Shown: positions 9,146 to 17,508 of the stretch, piece by piece
Layout of the letters: every line of letters starts with the position of its first letter
Position numbering within the stretch: the stretch's first letter is position 1
Assembly: GCF_030816115.1 (NCBI RefSeq)
Contig: NZ_JAUSXQ010000001.1
Span: forward strand, 2,728,001 to 2,792,000
DNA length: 64,000 nt
Direction of reading: 5' to 3'
Source of the DNA: Chryseobacterium sp. W4I1
GTDB lineage: Bacteria; Bacteroidota; Bacteroidia; Flavobacteriales; Weeksellaceae
The notes under the pieces: model-generated
Seen by the model: only the letters and a program-made list of their open reading frames with translations
The model's database searches: none
What the model was told of the DNA's origin: nothing
Program-made: the position numbers and the translations under genes

Positions 9146-9634
9146 TTATTCTGTTTTAATGGTTACTCCTTCATCGGTAGCTTCTTCCTTCCCTATACTT
9201 TCTATATCTACCAAAGGATTGATCTGCTGCTGAACATCTTTATCAGCGTTTTTGAAATTTTGAGGGCTGGCTTCTGCTCTCTGCCCGTGGTCTATGATTT
9301 CAATACACGGTGTTCCGGCAATGGCACAGATAGCCTTGCTAGTTTCCAGAATGATATATCCTCCGTTATTAAGCTGAACTTTTTCATAAAAATCTTTCCA
9401 CTCGGTCACCATGATTTTGCAGGGTGGCGGCGGTACAATTTTCATACAGTTACCGAATGTATTCTTCTCAAATGTAGCCGCTCCAATTTCCTTTGTGGTC
9501 ACAATTAATTTTTGTGAAGCATTTTTATCATTAGCGTATTCTTTCTGGTGTGAGAGTACTTTAAGCTTGTCCGGAAGCTGTCCGAACTGGCATTTGCACA
9601 TAGCACCCTGTACTACAATATGTTTTTCTGCCAT
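9146..9634 (-). CDS. DUF4280 (PAAR-like) spike-tip protein
   Basis: 162 residues. HIVVQGAMCKCQFG at the N-terminus and the Cys/Pro-rich FGNCMKIVPPPPCKIMV and ICAIAGTPCIEIIDHGQR stretches are the DUF4280 signature; Cys and His residues may bind metal as in PAAR tips. DUF4280 proteins are associated with contractile injection systems and are thought to cap the VgrG spike and carry effectors. Here it sits between a secreted protein (2 bp upstream spacing) and the 935-aa OmpA-domain protein (1 bp downstream spacing), which points to that protein as cargo. Confidence 0.87.
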   Translation of the reverse strand: MAEKHIVVQGAMCKCQFGQLPDKLKVLSHQKEYANDKNASQKLIVTTKEIGAATFEKNTFGNCMKIVPPPPCKIMVTEWKDFYEKVQLNNGGYIILETSKAICAIAGTPCIEIIDHGQRAEASPQNFKNADKDVQQQINPLVDIESIGKEEATDEGVTIKTE

Positions 9635-9636
9635 GG

Positions 9637-10680
9637 CTACAATTCTTTATTTGAGACAACTAGTCTGGTTAAATATTGATTCCCAAATTCAAGACGAACA
9701 AAAGAGGAATTCATTTTAAAAGTAACAACAGTTAATGCTCTGGCTGAATTTTCATCGGTATCTACCGTTGTCTGATAGAGCTGTGCATTGTACCGTGCAA
9801 ATTTTTGCTTACACTCAGAGGGTGAGCTGTCATTGAATACTAAGCCAAATGGCAATCCTGAAACGCTTTCTGTCCCATAATACTGAATGGCATAGTACTC
9901 TTCCCCGCCATTCATATTGGCATGAATCATATTAAAATCTTCAAAATCCCAGTTGGAATATTTCCCGCCTTTGCAATCTTTGCATTCCAATTCACTTGGA
10001 CTTGTCTGTAAAAGCTTTGTAAAAGTTCCTGATGTGGCAGGTAATGCGACAAATTGTTTTTTACTAAATAGACTTTGCAATTTTTTAGATACAGTCTTTT
10101 TTTGAGTGGTTTTTGCTTCAAAGGCAGCTATCTGAGCAGTTGCCTGTGCTTCGGTTTCCTCATCTGTGGACGAAGCGTCAACAGCTACCAGATCATTTGA
10201 ATGTTCTGTTGGTTTGTGGTTTAATAGAAATTCTTTGATCTCTTTCTCAAGTTTGCCTGTGGATTTGGTGAGTTTTGTATCCACTTCTTTTTTAGACCAG
10301 CTGTCCGGCACTACTTTTTCAAGAAAAACGGTGATTTTCGTACTTTTAGCAGAAACCTTTTTCATATTGATGTTCCAAACTGCCTGCTGGATAAATTGTT
10401 TAGGCTTTGCTCCGGTTTTCAACGCCAAATCCAGATAAGGATTTTTTTGAGTTCCTTCATATTTCAAATCATAAAGCTCAACAGTCGTTGAGAAATCCGT
10501 GTCTGATGCGGCAGCGGCTTTAGCTTCATCTTTTGTGAAATCATTTTTAAAATCAAAAATGGAATTCTGCAAGGTTTGGATGTCTTTCGGAACATTAAAC
10601 TCCACTTTTTGCCCAAAATACAGGCCAAAGCTTAATAGAAAGATCAATATGGATAATTTGTGATTGGATTTAATTTTCAT
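9637..10680 (-). CDS. Secreted T6SS-island protein of unknown function
   Basis: 347 residues with an N-terminal signal peptide (hydrophobic core LSILIFLLSFGLYFGQ). The middle is rich in Lys/Thr/Ala. The C-terminal third holds two close Cys (ELECKDCKGGKY) and another in SPSECKQKFARYN, with a compact beta-rich domain ending RLEFGNQYLTRLVVSNKEL. No family recognised. It lies between the LysM protein (17 bp) and the PAAR-like gene (2 bp), so it is in the same operon. A periplasmic partner or immunity protein is possible. Confidence 0.72.
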   Translation of the reverse strand: MKIKSNHKLSILIFLLSFGLYFGQKVEFNVPKDIQTLQNSIFDFKNDFTKDEAKAAAASDTDFSTTVELYDLKYEGTQKNPYLDLALKTGAKPKQFIQQAVWNINMKKVSAKSTKITVFLEKVVPDSWSKKEVDTKLTKSTGKLEKEIKEFLLNHKPTEHSNDLVAVDASSTDEETEAQATAQIAAFEAKTTQKKTVSKKLQSLFSKKQFVALPATSGTFTKLLQTSPSELECKDCKGGKYSNWDFEDFNMIHANMNGGEEYYAIQYYGTESVSGLPFGLVFNDSSPSECKQKFARYNAQLYQTTVDTDENSARALTVVTFKMNSSFVRLEFGNQYLTRLVVSNKEL

Positions 10681-10697
10681 TTTTTACGTTTTTTCTA

Positions 10698-11738
10698 TTA
10701 CTCTGTCAGAGTCGCAATGACTACTGATATTTTTTTTTCTTTTTCAAGGTCTATACTGCATTCCAAATACAATGATTCTGACAGCAAAGTTTCTCCGTTC
10801 AGATAATATGCCAATCTGAAACTTCCTTTATGATTCATTTCCGGATGATCTTCAATAATAAACGAAAACGGAGCTCCATTGATAAAATCATAGATGGTCC
10901 TTTCATCGTTTAAGATTCCTTCTCCTTTTATATTCACCAGGTCATATTCATCTTTCAGTGGGTCGATTTCTAATTTTATTTCATAATTCGGTTCTACAGG
11001 ATTGTTCACAACAGGGAAACTGTCCACTATATCCGTTTCATAATTCTGTCCGAAACTCTTATATATACCAAAAAATAAGGTCCTGATGAAATAATCATTT
11101 TTGAGATAGAGACTAATTGCATCAGGTTCGTATATTACTTTTTCTATCTTTTCGCAGTAGCTGTCTACCGTTTCTCCTTCGAATTCTTTATAAACCTCTT
11201 CCTTTACGGCAGGCCATCTTTCTTTAAACACAGAAAGATTTTCTACATCATTAAATTTTCCCTGTTCATCCACACTGATCTGTAAAGGATATAAGACTTT
11301 TGAAGTTTTGTAGGCCAATAAATCAGCTATTTCATTGACTTCTTCTTCGTTCAGATACAAGTTTGAGATTCTGTCTATTTCAAAAAAATGAAACTTCCCC
11401 TCCTTTTTCAGCCAACGTACTGATGTTTCATATTTCAGTTCGTTTTTGTACTCCCCATTTTCAATGGTGATTGTAGTTCCATATCTGCTGAACGAGTTTT
11501 CCGGCTGGAAAACCAAACTGTTTACCCTGCCGAATTTTACCAATCTGCTTTTATCCGTTACAACAGTTCTGGGAAGAAAAAGTTCTTTCTGACCTGTAAG
11601 CTCAATCAGAATCATGTCCTTTACGTTACTGTGGTTATTATGAAATAACTTTAAAGCTTCAGGATCTAAGCCATATAACAAGCTTATGCTTTTTAAGCTC
11701 TCTCCTTTCTGAACGGTATGTATATTAAATTTCTGCAT
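10698..11738 (-). CDS. LysM-domain protein of the T6SS island
   Basis: 346 residues. The N-terminal 55 residues are a LysM domain (FNIHTVQKGESLKSISLLYG...LKLFHNNHSNVKDMILI) without any signal peptide. The remainder is beta/alpha mixed and unrecognised (EVNEIADLLAYKT, VEPNYEIKLEIDPLKDEYDL). LysM domains in injection-system clusters often belong to baseplate or spike-linked adaptor proteins rather than wall enzymes; that role is inferred from location between the DUF2235 lipase and the PAAR-like tip. A 121-bp gap separates it from the lipase gene. Confidence 0.78.
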   Translation of the reverse strand: MQKFNIHTVQKGESLKSISLLYGLDPEALKLFHNNHSNVKDMILIELTGQKELFLPRTVVTDKSRLVKFGRVNSLVFQPENSFSRYGTTITIENGEYKNELKYETSVRWLKKEGKFHFFEIDRISNLYLNEEEVNEIADLLAYKTSKVLYPLQISVDEQGKFNDVENLSVFKERWPAVKEEVYKEFEGETVDSYCEKIEKVIYEPDAISLYLKNDYFIRTLFFGIYKSFGQNYETDIVDSFPVVNNPVEPNYEIKLEIDPLKDEYDLVNIKGEGILNDERTIYDFINGAPFSFIIEDHPEMNHKGSFRLAYYLNGETLLSESLYLECSIDLEKEKKISVVIATLTE

Positions 11739-11859
11739 AAAAATAATCCGGCATTCATGTTATCTCTCAGGATATCTATTTAATTCTTTATATAAATTAG
11801 CAGGATGATACCTGAGAATATCGATCTTATTGCCAGGTGTTTATAGACAAGAAAAAGGA

Positions 11860-13275
11860 TTAATGAAGCACTCTTACCCTGTCCGATGTTGGATCCATTC
11901 CGATTCCTTCTCTTCTGGCTGAACGGTGCAGGTAATCATGTCGGAGGTCTTTCAGGTCATCCTGTTCTTTCATTTCTCTCTGATAGTCTGCATATTTCTG
12001 TTCCGGTATTGAAGCTCCGCCGTATGAGGTTTCAATATCCTTATACCTTTTATAGATATACGGTTTTCCATCTCCCATTGCATAAGGTCTTAAACGGTTT
12101 TTTACCCTTACCAATAACTCATCAGATGAAATGGAATATTTTTCGTCGGTAATTTTTTTTAAGGTCAGGGGAACTGTTTTCTGAACCCCATATTCCGCCA
12201 TGAAATGTAAAGGGATATAGCTGTATGCTTTTTTTACCATCTTCCGTTCTCCTCTTAATGACAGGTAAAAGCCGGGAGTAATGGTAAGTTCCTCATCTCT
12301 ATACCAGTATTCTGCTATAAGCTGGCTTCTCAATGCCTTTAGTTTAGCACTGGTTGTCCAGGATGTTTCAAGTTCTTCCCAGGTTTCCGGCCCGTCTTCA
12401 TAAGCTCCTCCAACATCGCAGTGCACGCCGGGAAATGTTTTTTCTATGCCTACATGCACATTCGTAAGGTCAAAATTTTCCCTATGCTCATTTTCTGCAA
12501 CAAAATGAATAACAGTTTGCGCTCTTCCAATATCATTAAGACTAAGTTCTTCCACATCATTGTGAAAGTTTGGTGTGGCAGAAAAGTTTTTAGAATAAGA
12601 GGAAACAGTATCATAAATTCCCAGAAACCTGACTTTCAGTACATCTACTGTAATTCCGGCTTCCTGTAATTTAAGTCCCAAATGTCCCCACTTCGGAAGT
12701 TCTTCGCCTTCCACTCCTGTACCATCGCTGTCGTAACGGGAGGTGACGGTCATTCCTTCATGTGAAATGGTTGTTGTAGTTGCTTTATATTTTGATTTGC
12801 CTATTTCGTGGACGAAATTACGAGCCGCAGCGGCACCACGGCTGAATCCGAAAACATCAAAAGTAAGAACAGCAATTTTATCAGCTTTTTTAGCGCTTTT
12901 GATATTTTTTACTTTTTTCACGATCTCTTCACATCCTTTCCTCACTTTACTTCTGATTCCGGTAGCACCTGTTCCGAAGGCGTAACCAAGCATAGAATCT
13001 TCTTCCTTATCTTGCGTTCCAATCCCTTCTATATAAATCCCGAAGTTTTTATCATAATTGTCCCACAAACGTGCTACATTGCTCCAATCATTATTATAAC
13101 TGTTGTTATCAGTAGGTGATCCACCATTTTTCTTATATTCAGGGGTTTTCTCCCTTCTTTCGATGGTATTGGTCTTATTATTTAAAGTTCCGTCAAAAAA
13201 CATCCCAAGAGTAATGTCTAACACCTCCTCTTTGGATATTTCCGGGGTATAATCTCCAAATTTATTATTGTGCAT
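11860..13275 (-). CDS. DUF2235 T6SS lipase effector (Tle1-like)
   Basis: 471 residues of the DUF2235 alpha/beta-hydrolase family, which includes T6SS phospholipase effectors of the Tle1 group. ITLGMFFDGTLNN (residues 21-33) is the family start; FDVFGFSRGAAAARNF holds the GxSxG nucleophile elbow (GFSRG, Ser145); HCDVGGAYEDG (plus-strand 12399-12432) carries the likely catalytic Asp/His region. Expected to hydrolyse membrane phospholipids of a target cell after T6SS delivery. The DUF2931 lipoprotein gene lies immediately upstream and is the best immunity candidate. No signal peptide, as expected for T6SS cargo. Confidence 0.88.
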   Translation of the reverse strand: MHNNKFGDYTPEISKEEVLDITLGMFFDGTLNNKTNTIERREKTPEYKKNGGSPTDNNSYNNDWSNVARLWDNYDKNFGIYIEGIGTQDKEEDSMLGYAFGTGATGIRSKVRKGCEEIVKKVKNIKSAKKADKIAVLTFDVFGFSRGAAAARNFVHEIGKSKYKATTTTISHEGMTVTSRYDSDGTGVEGEELPKWGHLGLKLQEAGITVDVLKVRFLGIYDTVSSYSKNFSATPNFHNDVEELSLNDIGRAQTVIHFVAENEHRENFDLTNVHVGIEKTFPGVHCDVGGAYEDGPETWEELETSWTTSAKLKALRSQLIAEYWYRDEELTITPGFYLSLRGERKMVKKAYSYIPLHFMAEYGVQKTVPLTLKKITDEKYSISSDELLVRVKNRLRPYAMGDGKPYIYKRYKDIETSYGGASIPEQKYADYQREMKEQDDLKDLRHDYLHRSARREGIGMDPTSDRVRVLH

Positions 13276-13314
13276 CGTTCTTATATATTATTTTGACATA
13301 CTTATAAATACTGC

Positions 13315-14370
13315 CTATTCTATTTTACGTGATACTCTGATCTTTGCCTTGGTAACAGGGAGCTCTTCTTTTTCACTTTTTAATGATACTGATGCGCCGG
13401 AATTATCTGCATTCACTTTGATCATAAAATCTATATTTTTTTCTGCTCCAAGTTTCTGAAACAATTCAAAAATTTCTTTTTCATCAAAAGAATCGATCCA
13501 TACGGCATATCTGTTTTTATTCTCATCCCTCCAGTAGAAACCACAGAATTTTGGAACTGCTCTTTGCTTATAAGTATCATTAATCAGGCTTTCTGCAAAA
13601 AGATTTTCCTGCTCTCCGTTATAATTGGTCATTCCGAAATCTATCCATTCACTGCCTTCCGGAAGAATTACTGCAGGTTTCCAGTTATATTTTTTTCTGT
13701 ATACATCATAGATATCTGCAGCGGGATAACCTTCTTTTTCTATTTTAGCCCTGATTTCGGGTTTAAATGTTTCATAGAAAGGATCTTTCAGCATTCTGTC
13801 TGCAAAACCTTCTTTTAGCATATATTGAGCATTTTCGTATGCTTTTTCTTTGGTGATAATGGTATCATGAGCCTGGAAAACGCCTACTTCTTTCTGATTT
13901 CCCGGACCGTTGATCCACAAAACCACTCTTCCTTTGGGGGCAAGTCCTACAATAAAATTGCTGTAGGTCGTTTTTTTTTTACCATTATCCTGATCTGTAA
14001 AACCTTTATCAAAAAGATCTTTTATTTTTTCTTTATCCAGATCCCATTTTCCGGTATAAAATTTATTTTCTACCAAAGAGTACCAGGTAAACTCAAGTTT
14101 ATTGGGAATATCCATCTTGCTGGTTTCTACACTCATTGTTCCACCCTCATTTCCCCAGCCTGTATTCTGTGTACCCCAAATAGCATCAAAACCATAGGTG
14201 AAATCATCTGCAATGATGGCTCCTTTATAAATTTCCATCGGATATTCCTGTGGTGCAGAGACGGTCCCCAGCCAGGTATATTTTTGTTCCATTTTTGTAT
14301 TTTGACAATTAATTAATGAGAAACTACCAGCAATAAAAAGAATCAGAATTCTTAGTTTACTTGTTTCCAT
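13315..14370 (-). CDS. DUF2931 family lipoprotein, candidate lipase immunity protein
   Basis: 351 residues. Lipoprotein signal (LFIAGSFSLINCQN, Cys22). The DUF2931 region follows (YTWLGTVSAPQEYPMEIY, WGTQNTGWGNEGG, then WINGPGNQKEVGVFQA). DUF2931 genes commonly neighbour DUF2235 genes in Bacteroidota T6SS islands. A periplasmic lipoprotein beside a lipase effector suggests immunity, as known for the Tli partners of Tle effectors; this is inference. Its ATG lies inside the last codons of the 56-aa upstream gene (14-bp overlap), implying translational coupling. Confidence 0.82.
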   Translation of the reverse strand: METSKLRILILFIAGSFSLINCQNTKMEQKYTWLGTVSAPQEYPMEIYKGAIIADDFTYGFDAIWGTQNTGWGNEGGTMSVETSKMDIPNKLEFTWYSLVENKFYTGKWDLDKEKIKDLFDKGFTDQDNGKKKTTYSNFIVGLAPKGRVVLWINGPGNQKEVGVFQAHDTIITKEKAYENAQYMLKEGFADRMLKDPFYETFKPEIRAKIEKEGYPAADIYDVYRKKYNWKPAVILPEGSEWIDFGMTNYNGEQENLFAESLINDTYKQRAVPKFCGFYWRDENKNRYAVWIDSFDEKEIFELFQKLGAEKNIDFMIKVNADNSGASVSLKSEKEELPVTKAKIRVSRKIE

Positions 14371-14527
14371 GGGACATTATTTTCTTATTGCTTGCCAAAA
14401 CAAGATTGTTTTTCTGAGCTTCAACATTAATTTTCTGAGCAATTTTCTCAACCTTTTTGCCAACATTCAGATGATAAGAGTCGGTGACTTTTATCTGTAT
14501 ATTTTTAGCTGTTTTAATGATCGCCAT
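14357..14527 (-). CDS. Small T6SS-island protein coupled to VgrG
   Basis: 56 residues from the ATG at 14527 (MAIIKTAKNIQIKVTDSYHL), chosen because it lies 1 bp beyond the vgrG stop codon (TGATATG). An in-frame ATG at 14554 would overlap vgrG. The protein is short, Lys/Val-rich and shaped like the repeated beta segments at the end of VgrG stalks (KTAKNIQIKV, NVGKKVEKIAQKI). It overlaps the DUF2931 gene by 14 bp. It may extend the spike or act as a small adaptor; family not recognised. Confidence 0.65.
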   Translation of the reverse strand: MAIIKTAKNIQIKVTDSYHLNVGKKVEKIAQKINVEAQKNNLVLASNKKIMSHGNK

Positions 14528-14528
14528 A

Positions 14529-16460
14529 TCAGAAAAGTTTAGATTTTTCAGCACTGTTAAATTCTACAATCTTGCCGCTCTGCATCGTCATGTTTTCCAG
14601 CTCGCTGAACATAGATATTTCTCCGGCTATTTCATTAGAGGTCTCAGACTGTCTTTTGAATTCTTTTTCCACCATTTCCGTTCTGGTGTCTGAAGATTCC
14701 CGGATATCACCGGAAGCAGTCTGAACGATATCTTTTCCGGCTGTGGAAATAATACTGTCATTGGCAGAAGTATTGATTCCTGCTCCGGCACTGATGGAAA
14801 TTTCTTTTCCTGCAGTGATGTTGATATTATCTCCGGCATTCAGGGTGAAATTCTTAGGGGCTTTCATGCTGATATTTCCTGCACCGTCCATAAAATAAAT
14901 GTTTCCACTGGGATCCATAATTTTTACGCTTCCTTCTTCATCATTCATCAAAATCCTGATCCCGCTTCTGGTCTGAATCGATTTCAGGTGATTATTGATT
15001 CCGCCACCCAGGGCTACTCCTCCATGGAACATTCCTCCCATAACAAAGGGCCTGTCGGGATGGCTGTGAACGAAATTGACCATCACCTGGTCTCCTACTT
15101 CGGGAATGGCTACATATCCTCTGTTTTGCGTGATCTGATCGGTTCCTCCCGCATCAGGGCTCATCATTCTGATAAAATGGGTGGTATCGCTGGTCTGCCA
15201 GTCAAACTGAACCTGTATCCTGCCCTGTCCTTCCGGATCTGTATTGGATATAACCACTGCAGTCTGGGGGTCAGCTTTAGGGATTTTATACTCCGGTCTC
15301 GGCAGGAATCCTGTATCTGCTGCTATTCCTATAAAACTTCCTTTATAATGTCCTATCGTATCAATCTCATGTTCAGATTCTGTGATCATAATTCTGGTAA
15401 AATAAGAGGTCTCATTGGAGTCCGGCTTCCGCATCTGAACATCGGCAATACATCCGGGATGAAGGAAAGGAACGGAAGTATTTCCTGAGATGGAAAAGAC
15501 ATTCACGGCCTCACTTCCTGAAGCGCTTTTCTGGGAATATTCAACATCAAGGTGAGTTGAAGCTTTAATTGGTGCTACTTTTAGCGCAGGAGTTTTGTAA
15601 ATATTATTATTGTGATCGTAAGCTGTTTTTGCCAGATCGCTTACATGCTGAATAGGTGTAGATCCGGAAGTAAGCTTTTCATCTTTACTACTATTATACC
15701 CATAAAACTGGGGCTTTATGTGAGCTGCTTTCAGTTCAACTTTAATATCATTGGCACTGCTTCCGTAAGTTAGTGTAATGGGTTTATTTTGGGGCGGTAG
15801 TTTTCCAAAATGCAGGACCTCGCCGTCATAAAAGAACTGTTCACCATAGGCCTCAGCCATTCTTGCCAGGTAATTATAATGGGTTTCGTCATACTGGCTG
15901 CTGTAGATAATCTGTGAAAAATTATTAGCATCTACCCTGATATCAAAACGGCCTCTATCAATTCCCTGCTTGATAACCTCTTCAGCAATGATTCCCATAT
16001 TCACAGGCTGGCTTCCTCCAAAGCTCTGGATATGCGAGGCGCCATCCAACAAAATGGTTGGACTGAAGCCTGTAAGCACAATATTCCCCAGGCTCATTTT
16101 TTCCTGGCTGAATCCTACTCCGGTTATGATTCCCACAAAGGTCCTCTCCGGACTGTTCTCTATATCTTTATAGGAAATAACTGCCGTAAGCCGTTTTCCA
16201 AGGAATTTATTAGCATCTTCCAGGGAATGGGTCTGGCGGTCACCCAAAGCATCATGGGCTAAAGTAAGTGTGAATTCATGATGACGCTGAGTGCTCTGCT
16301 TAAGTTTAAAATGCTTATAAAACTTTATAATTTTTCCTTCTATAACCAAGGAAAGTTTTACAAGACGGTTGATGCCTGTATGATGATTCTCCGATACGCC
16401 GTCTGCATTCTGTGCCGGACGAAATGCCGCTCCTTTTGATTTTTCAGGTGTAGTTGACAT
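14529..16460 (-). CDS. vgrG: VgrG/TssI spike protein
   Basis: 643 residues. An N-terminal gp27-like part (SLVIEGKIIKFYKHFKLKQS, VGFSQEKMSLGNIVLTGFSP) is followed by the gp5 OB-fold (VVISNTDPEGQGRIQVQFDW, GYVAIPEVGDQVMVNFVH, DRPFVMGGMFHGG) and a C-terminal beta-helix stalk (MDGAGNISMKAPKNFTLNAG and following). It is the trimeric T6SS spike that carries the tip and effectors. 157 bp separate it from hcp, with a terminator between, so hcp is probably expressed more strongly. No enzymatic C-terminal extension is seen. Confidence 0.95.
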   Translation of the reverse strand: MSTTPEKSKGAAFRPAQNADGVSENHHTGINRLVKLSLVIEGKIIKFYKHFKLKQSTQRHHEFTLTLAHDALGDRQTHSLEDANKFLGKRLTAVISYKDIENSPERTFVGIITGVGFSQEKMSLGNIVLTGFSPTILLDGASHIQSFGGSQPVNMGIIAEEVIKQGIDRGRFDIRVDANNFSQIIYSSQYDETHYNYLARMAEAYGEQFFYDGEVLHFGKLPPQNKPITLTYGSSANDIKVELKAAHIKPQFYGYNSSKDEKLTSGSTPIQHVSDLAKTAYDHNNNIYKTPALKVAPIKASTHLDVEYSQKSASGSEAVNVFSISGNTSVPFLHPGCIADVQMRKPDSNETSYFTRIMITESEHEIDTIGHYKGSFIGIAADTGFLPRPEYKIPKADPQTAVVISNTDPEGQGRIQVQFDWQTSDTTHFIRMMSPDAGGTDQITQNRGYVAIPEVGDQVMVNFVHSHPDRPFVMGGMFHGGVALGGGINNHLKSIQTRSGIRILMNDEEGSVKIMDPSGNIYFMDGAGNISMKAPKNFTLNAGDNINITAGKEISISAGAGINTSANDSIISTAGKDIVQTASGDIRESSDTRTEMVEKEFKRQSETSNEIAGEISMFSELENMTMQSGKIVEFNSAEKSKLF

Positions 16461-16565
16461 ATTTTATAAAGTGATTTGTGTTAAAATGTGGATATTATTC
16501 ATCCAATCGGGAATTTTTGAAAATACACAAAAACTCCTTGCAGAATAATAGCATTCACAACAGGT

Positions 16566-16597
16566 AAAAAAAGACCGTCTTGAGGGACAGTCTCTTT
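16566..16597 (-). terminator. Terminator between hcp and vgrG
   Basis: On the minus strand AGACTGTC, a 6-nt loop and GACGGTCT (one G-T pair) precede T7. It would let hcp be made in excess of the downstream island genes. Confidence 0.75.
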
Positions 16598-16617
16598 GTA
16601 TTGGTACTATTCGGAGT

Positions 16618-17022
16618 CTAGCTTAAAGGCCAGAATCCATCATAAAGTGAGTTTCCATAAGTAATGCTTTCTGCGCTTATTACAAAGCTTACCAGCATAC
16701 TGTTGCTATCTACAGCATCAAAATCCACTTCATGCTGGATCACATATCCGTTTTCCCATTTCAGGGTGATCAGTGTTCCTTCTTCATGAGATTTATTGAA
16801 AGTAACCTCACCATTGGTCGGTTTATATTTCCCGTTCAGTAAACTTTCAAGGATATCAGATTTTTCAGTTGCTTCTACTGTTACTTTGATTAAAGCGTTT
16901 GACGGATCTGACGCTACACGTCCTGAAACATCTGTAGATCTAGATACACTATAATTAAGTTTTAAAAGTTTTTGTCCTTCTCCTCCATTGAATTTTAAGA
17001 TTCCTCTTGAATTTCCTGCCAT
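16618..17022 (-). CDS. tssD: Hcp/TssD T6SS tube protein
   Basis: 134 residues of the Bacteroidota TssD type: MAGNSRGILKFNGGEGQKLL, VSRSTDVSGRVASDPSNALI, ITLKWENGYVIQHEVDFDAV and the C-terminal SAESITYGNSLYDGFWPL. It forms the hexameric rings of the inner tube. First gene of the island, with its own promoter element and terminator. No sheath, baseplate or membrane-complex genes are in the window, so this is an accessory hcp/vgrG island or the end of a longer locus. Confidence 0.93.
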   Translation of the reverse strand: MAGNSRGILKFNGGEGQKLLKLNYSVSRSTDVSGRVASDPSNALIKVTVEATEKSDILESLLNGKYKPTNGEVTFNKSHEEGTLITLKWENGYVIQHEVDFDAVDSNSMLVSFVISAESITYGNSLYDGFWPLS

Positions 17023-17073
17023 ATTCTAATATTTTAATCATTAATGATTACTCTATTCATAAAGTTTGTCTAA

Positions 17074-17081
17074 CAAAGATA
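17074..17081 (-). promoter_or_regulatory. -7 element upstream of hcp
   Basis: Minus-strand TATCTTTG (TAnnTTTG) lies 51 bp upstream of the hcp ATG. No clear -33 TTG is seen. Confidence 0.5.
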
Positions 17082-17206
17082 TACTTCATGCTCTAATTTA
17101 AAAAGTTTTTATCTAACAGTTTCATATTTTGTAGTAATTCTACGACTTTTTTTCTGTCATTTCTATATACCCATTGAAAATATACATCATTTTTTAAATG
17201 TATTTT

Positions 17207-17500
17207 CTAATGAGAATGAATGTAAAAGTGTTTATAATAGTAAGATACAATCATCATAATGAGATTTATTATTACTATAATCATTAGCAAACTCCCGTAT
17301 TTTCTTTTTTTATCTACAAAACTCAGCCCTAACAAAAACAGAAACAGCAGCAGTGTATAAACAGCCGGATAAAGATGAAAAGCTTCTGAAAACTTTCCTT
17401 CAAAAACAAGTACTACTGCTCTCTGGGCTCCACATCCCAGGCATTCAATTCCTAAAAATTTTCTGCTTGGGCAGGTCAGCATAAAGTCTTCAATACTCAT
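17207..17500 (-). CDS. DUF2752 membrane protein
   Basis: 97 residues from the ATG at 17500; the longer frame to 17554 needs a TTG start and would overlap the reductase gene. The family signature CPSRKFLGIECLGCGAQRAV stands at residues 10-29, and two hydrophobic segments follow (AVYTLLLFLFLLGL and LLMIIVIINLIMMIVSYYY). Function unknown; DUF2752 proteins are small membrane proteins with a conserved C-x-G-C-G-x-x-R motif. It starts 8 bp beyond the NamA-like gene, so they are probably cotranscribed. Confidence 0.85.
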   Translation of the reverse strand: MSIEDFMLTCPSRKFLGIECLGCGAQRAVVLVFEGKFSEAFHLYPAVYTLLLFLFLLGLSFVDKKRKYGSLLMIIVIINLIMMIVSYYYKHFYIHSH

Positions 17501-17508
17501 CTTGAAAT

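Noticed and set aside
5294..17022. Whole T6SS apparatus
   Set aside because: Only hcp, vgrG, tip, effector-like and accessory genes are present; no sheath, baseplate, membrane-complex or ClpV genes in the window.
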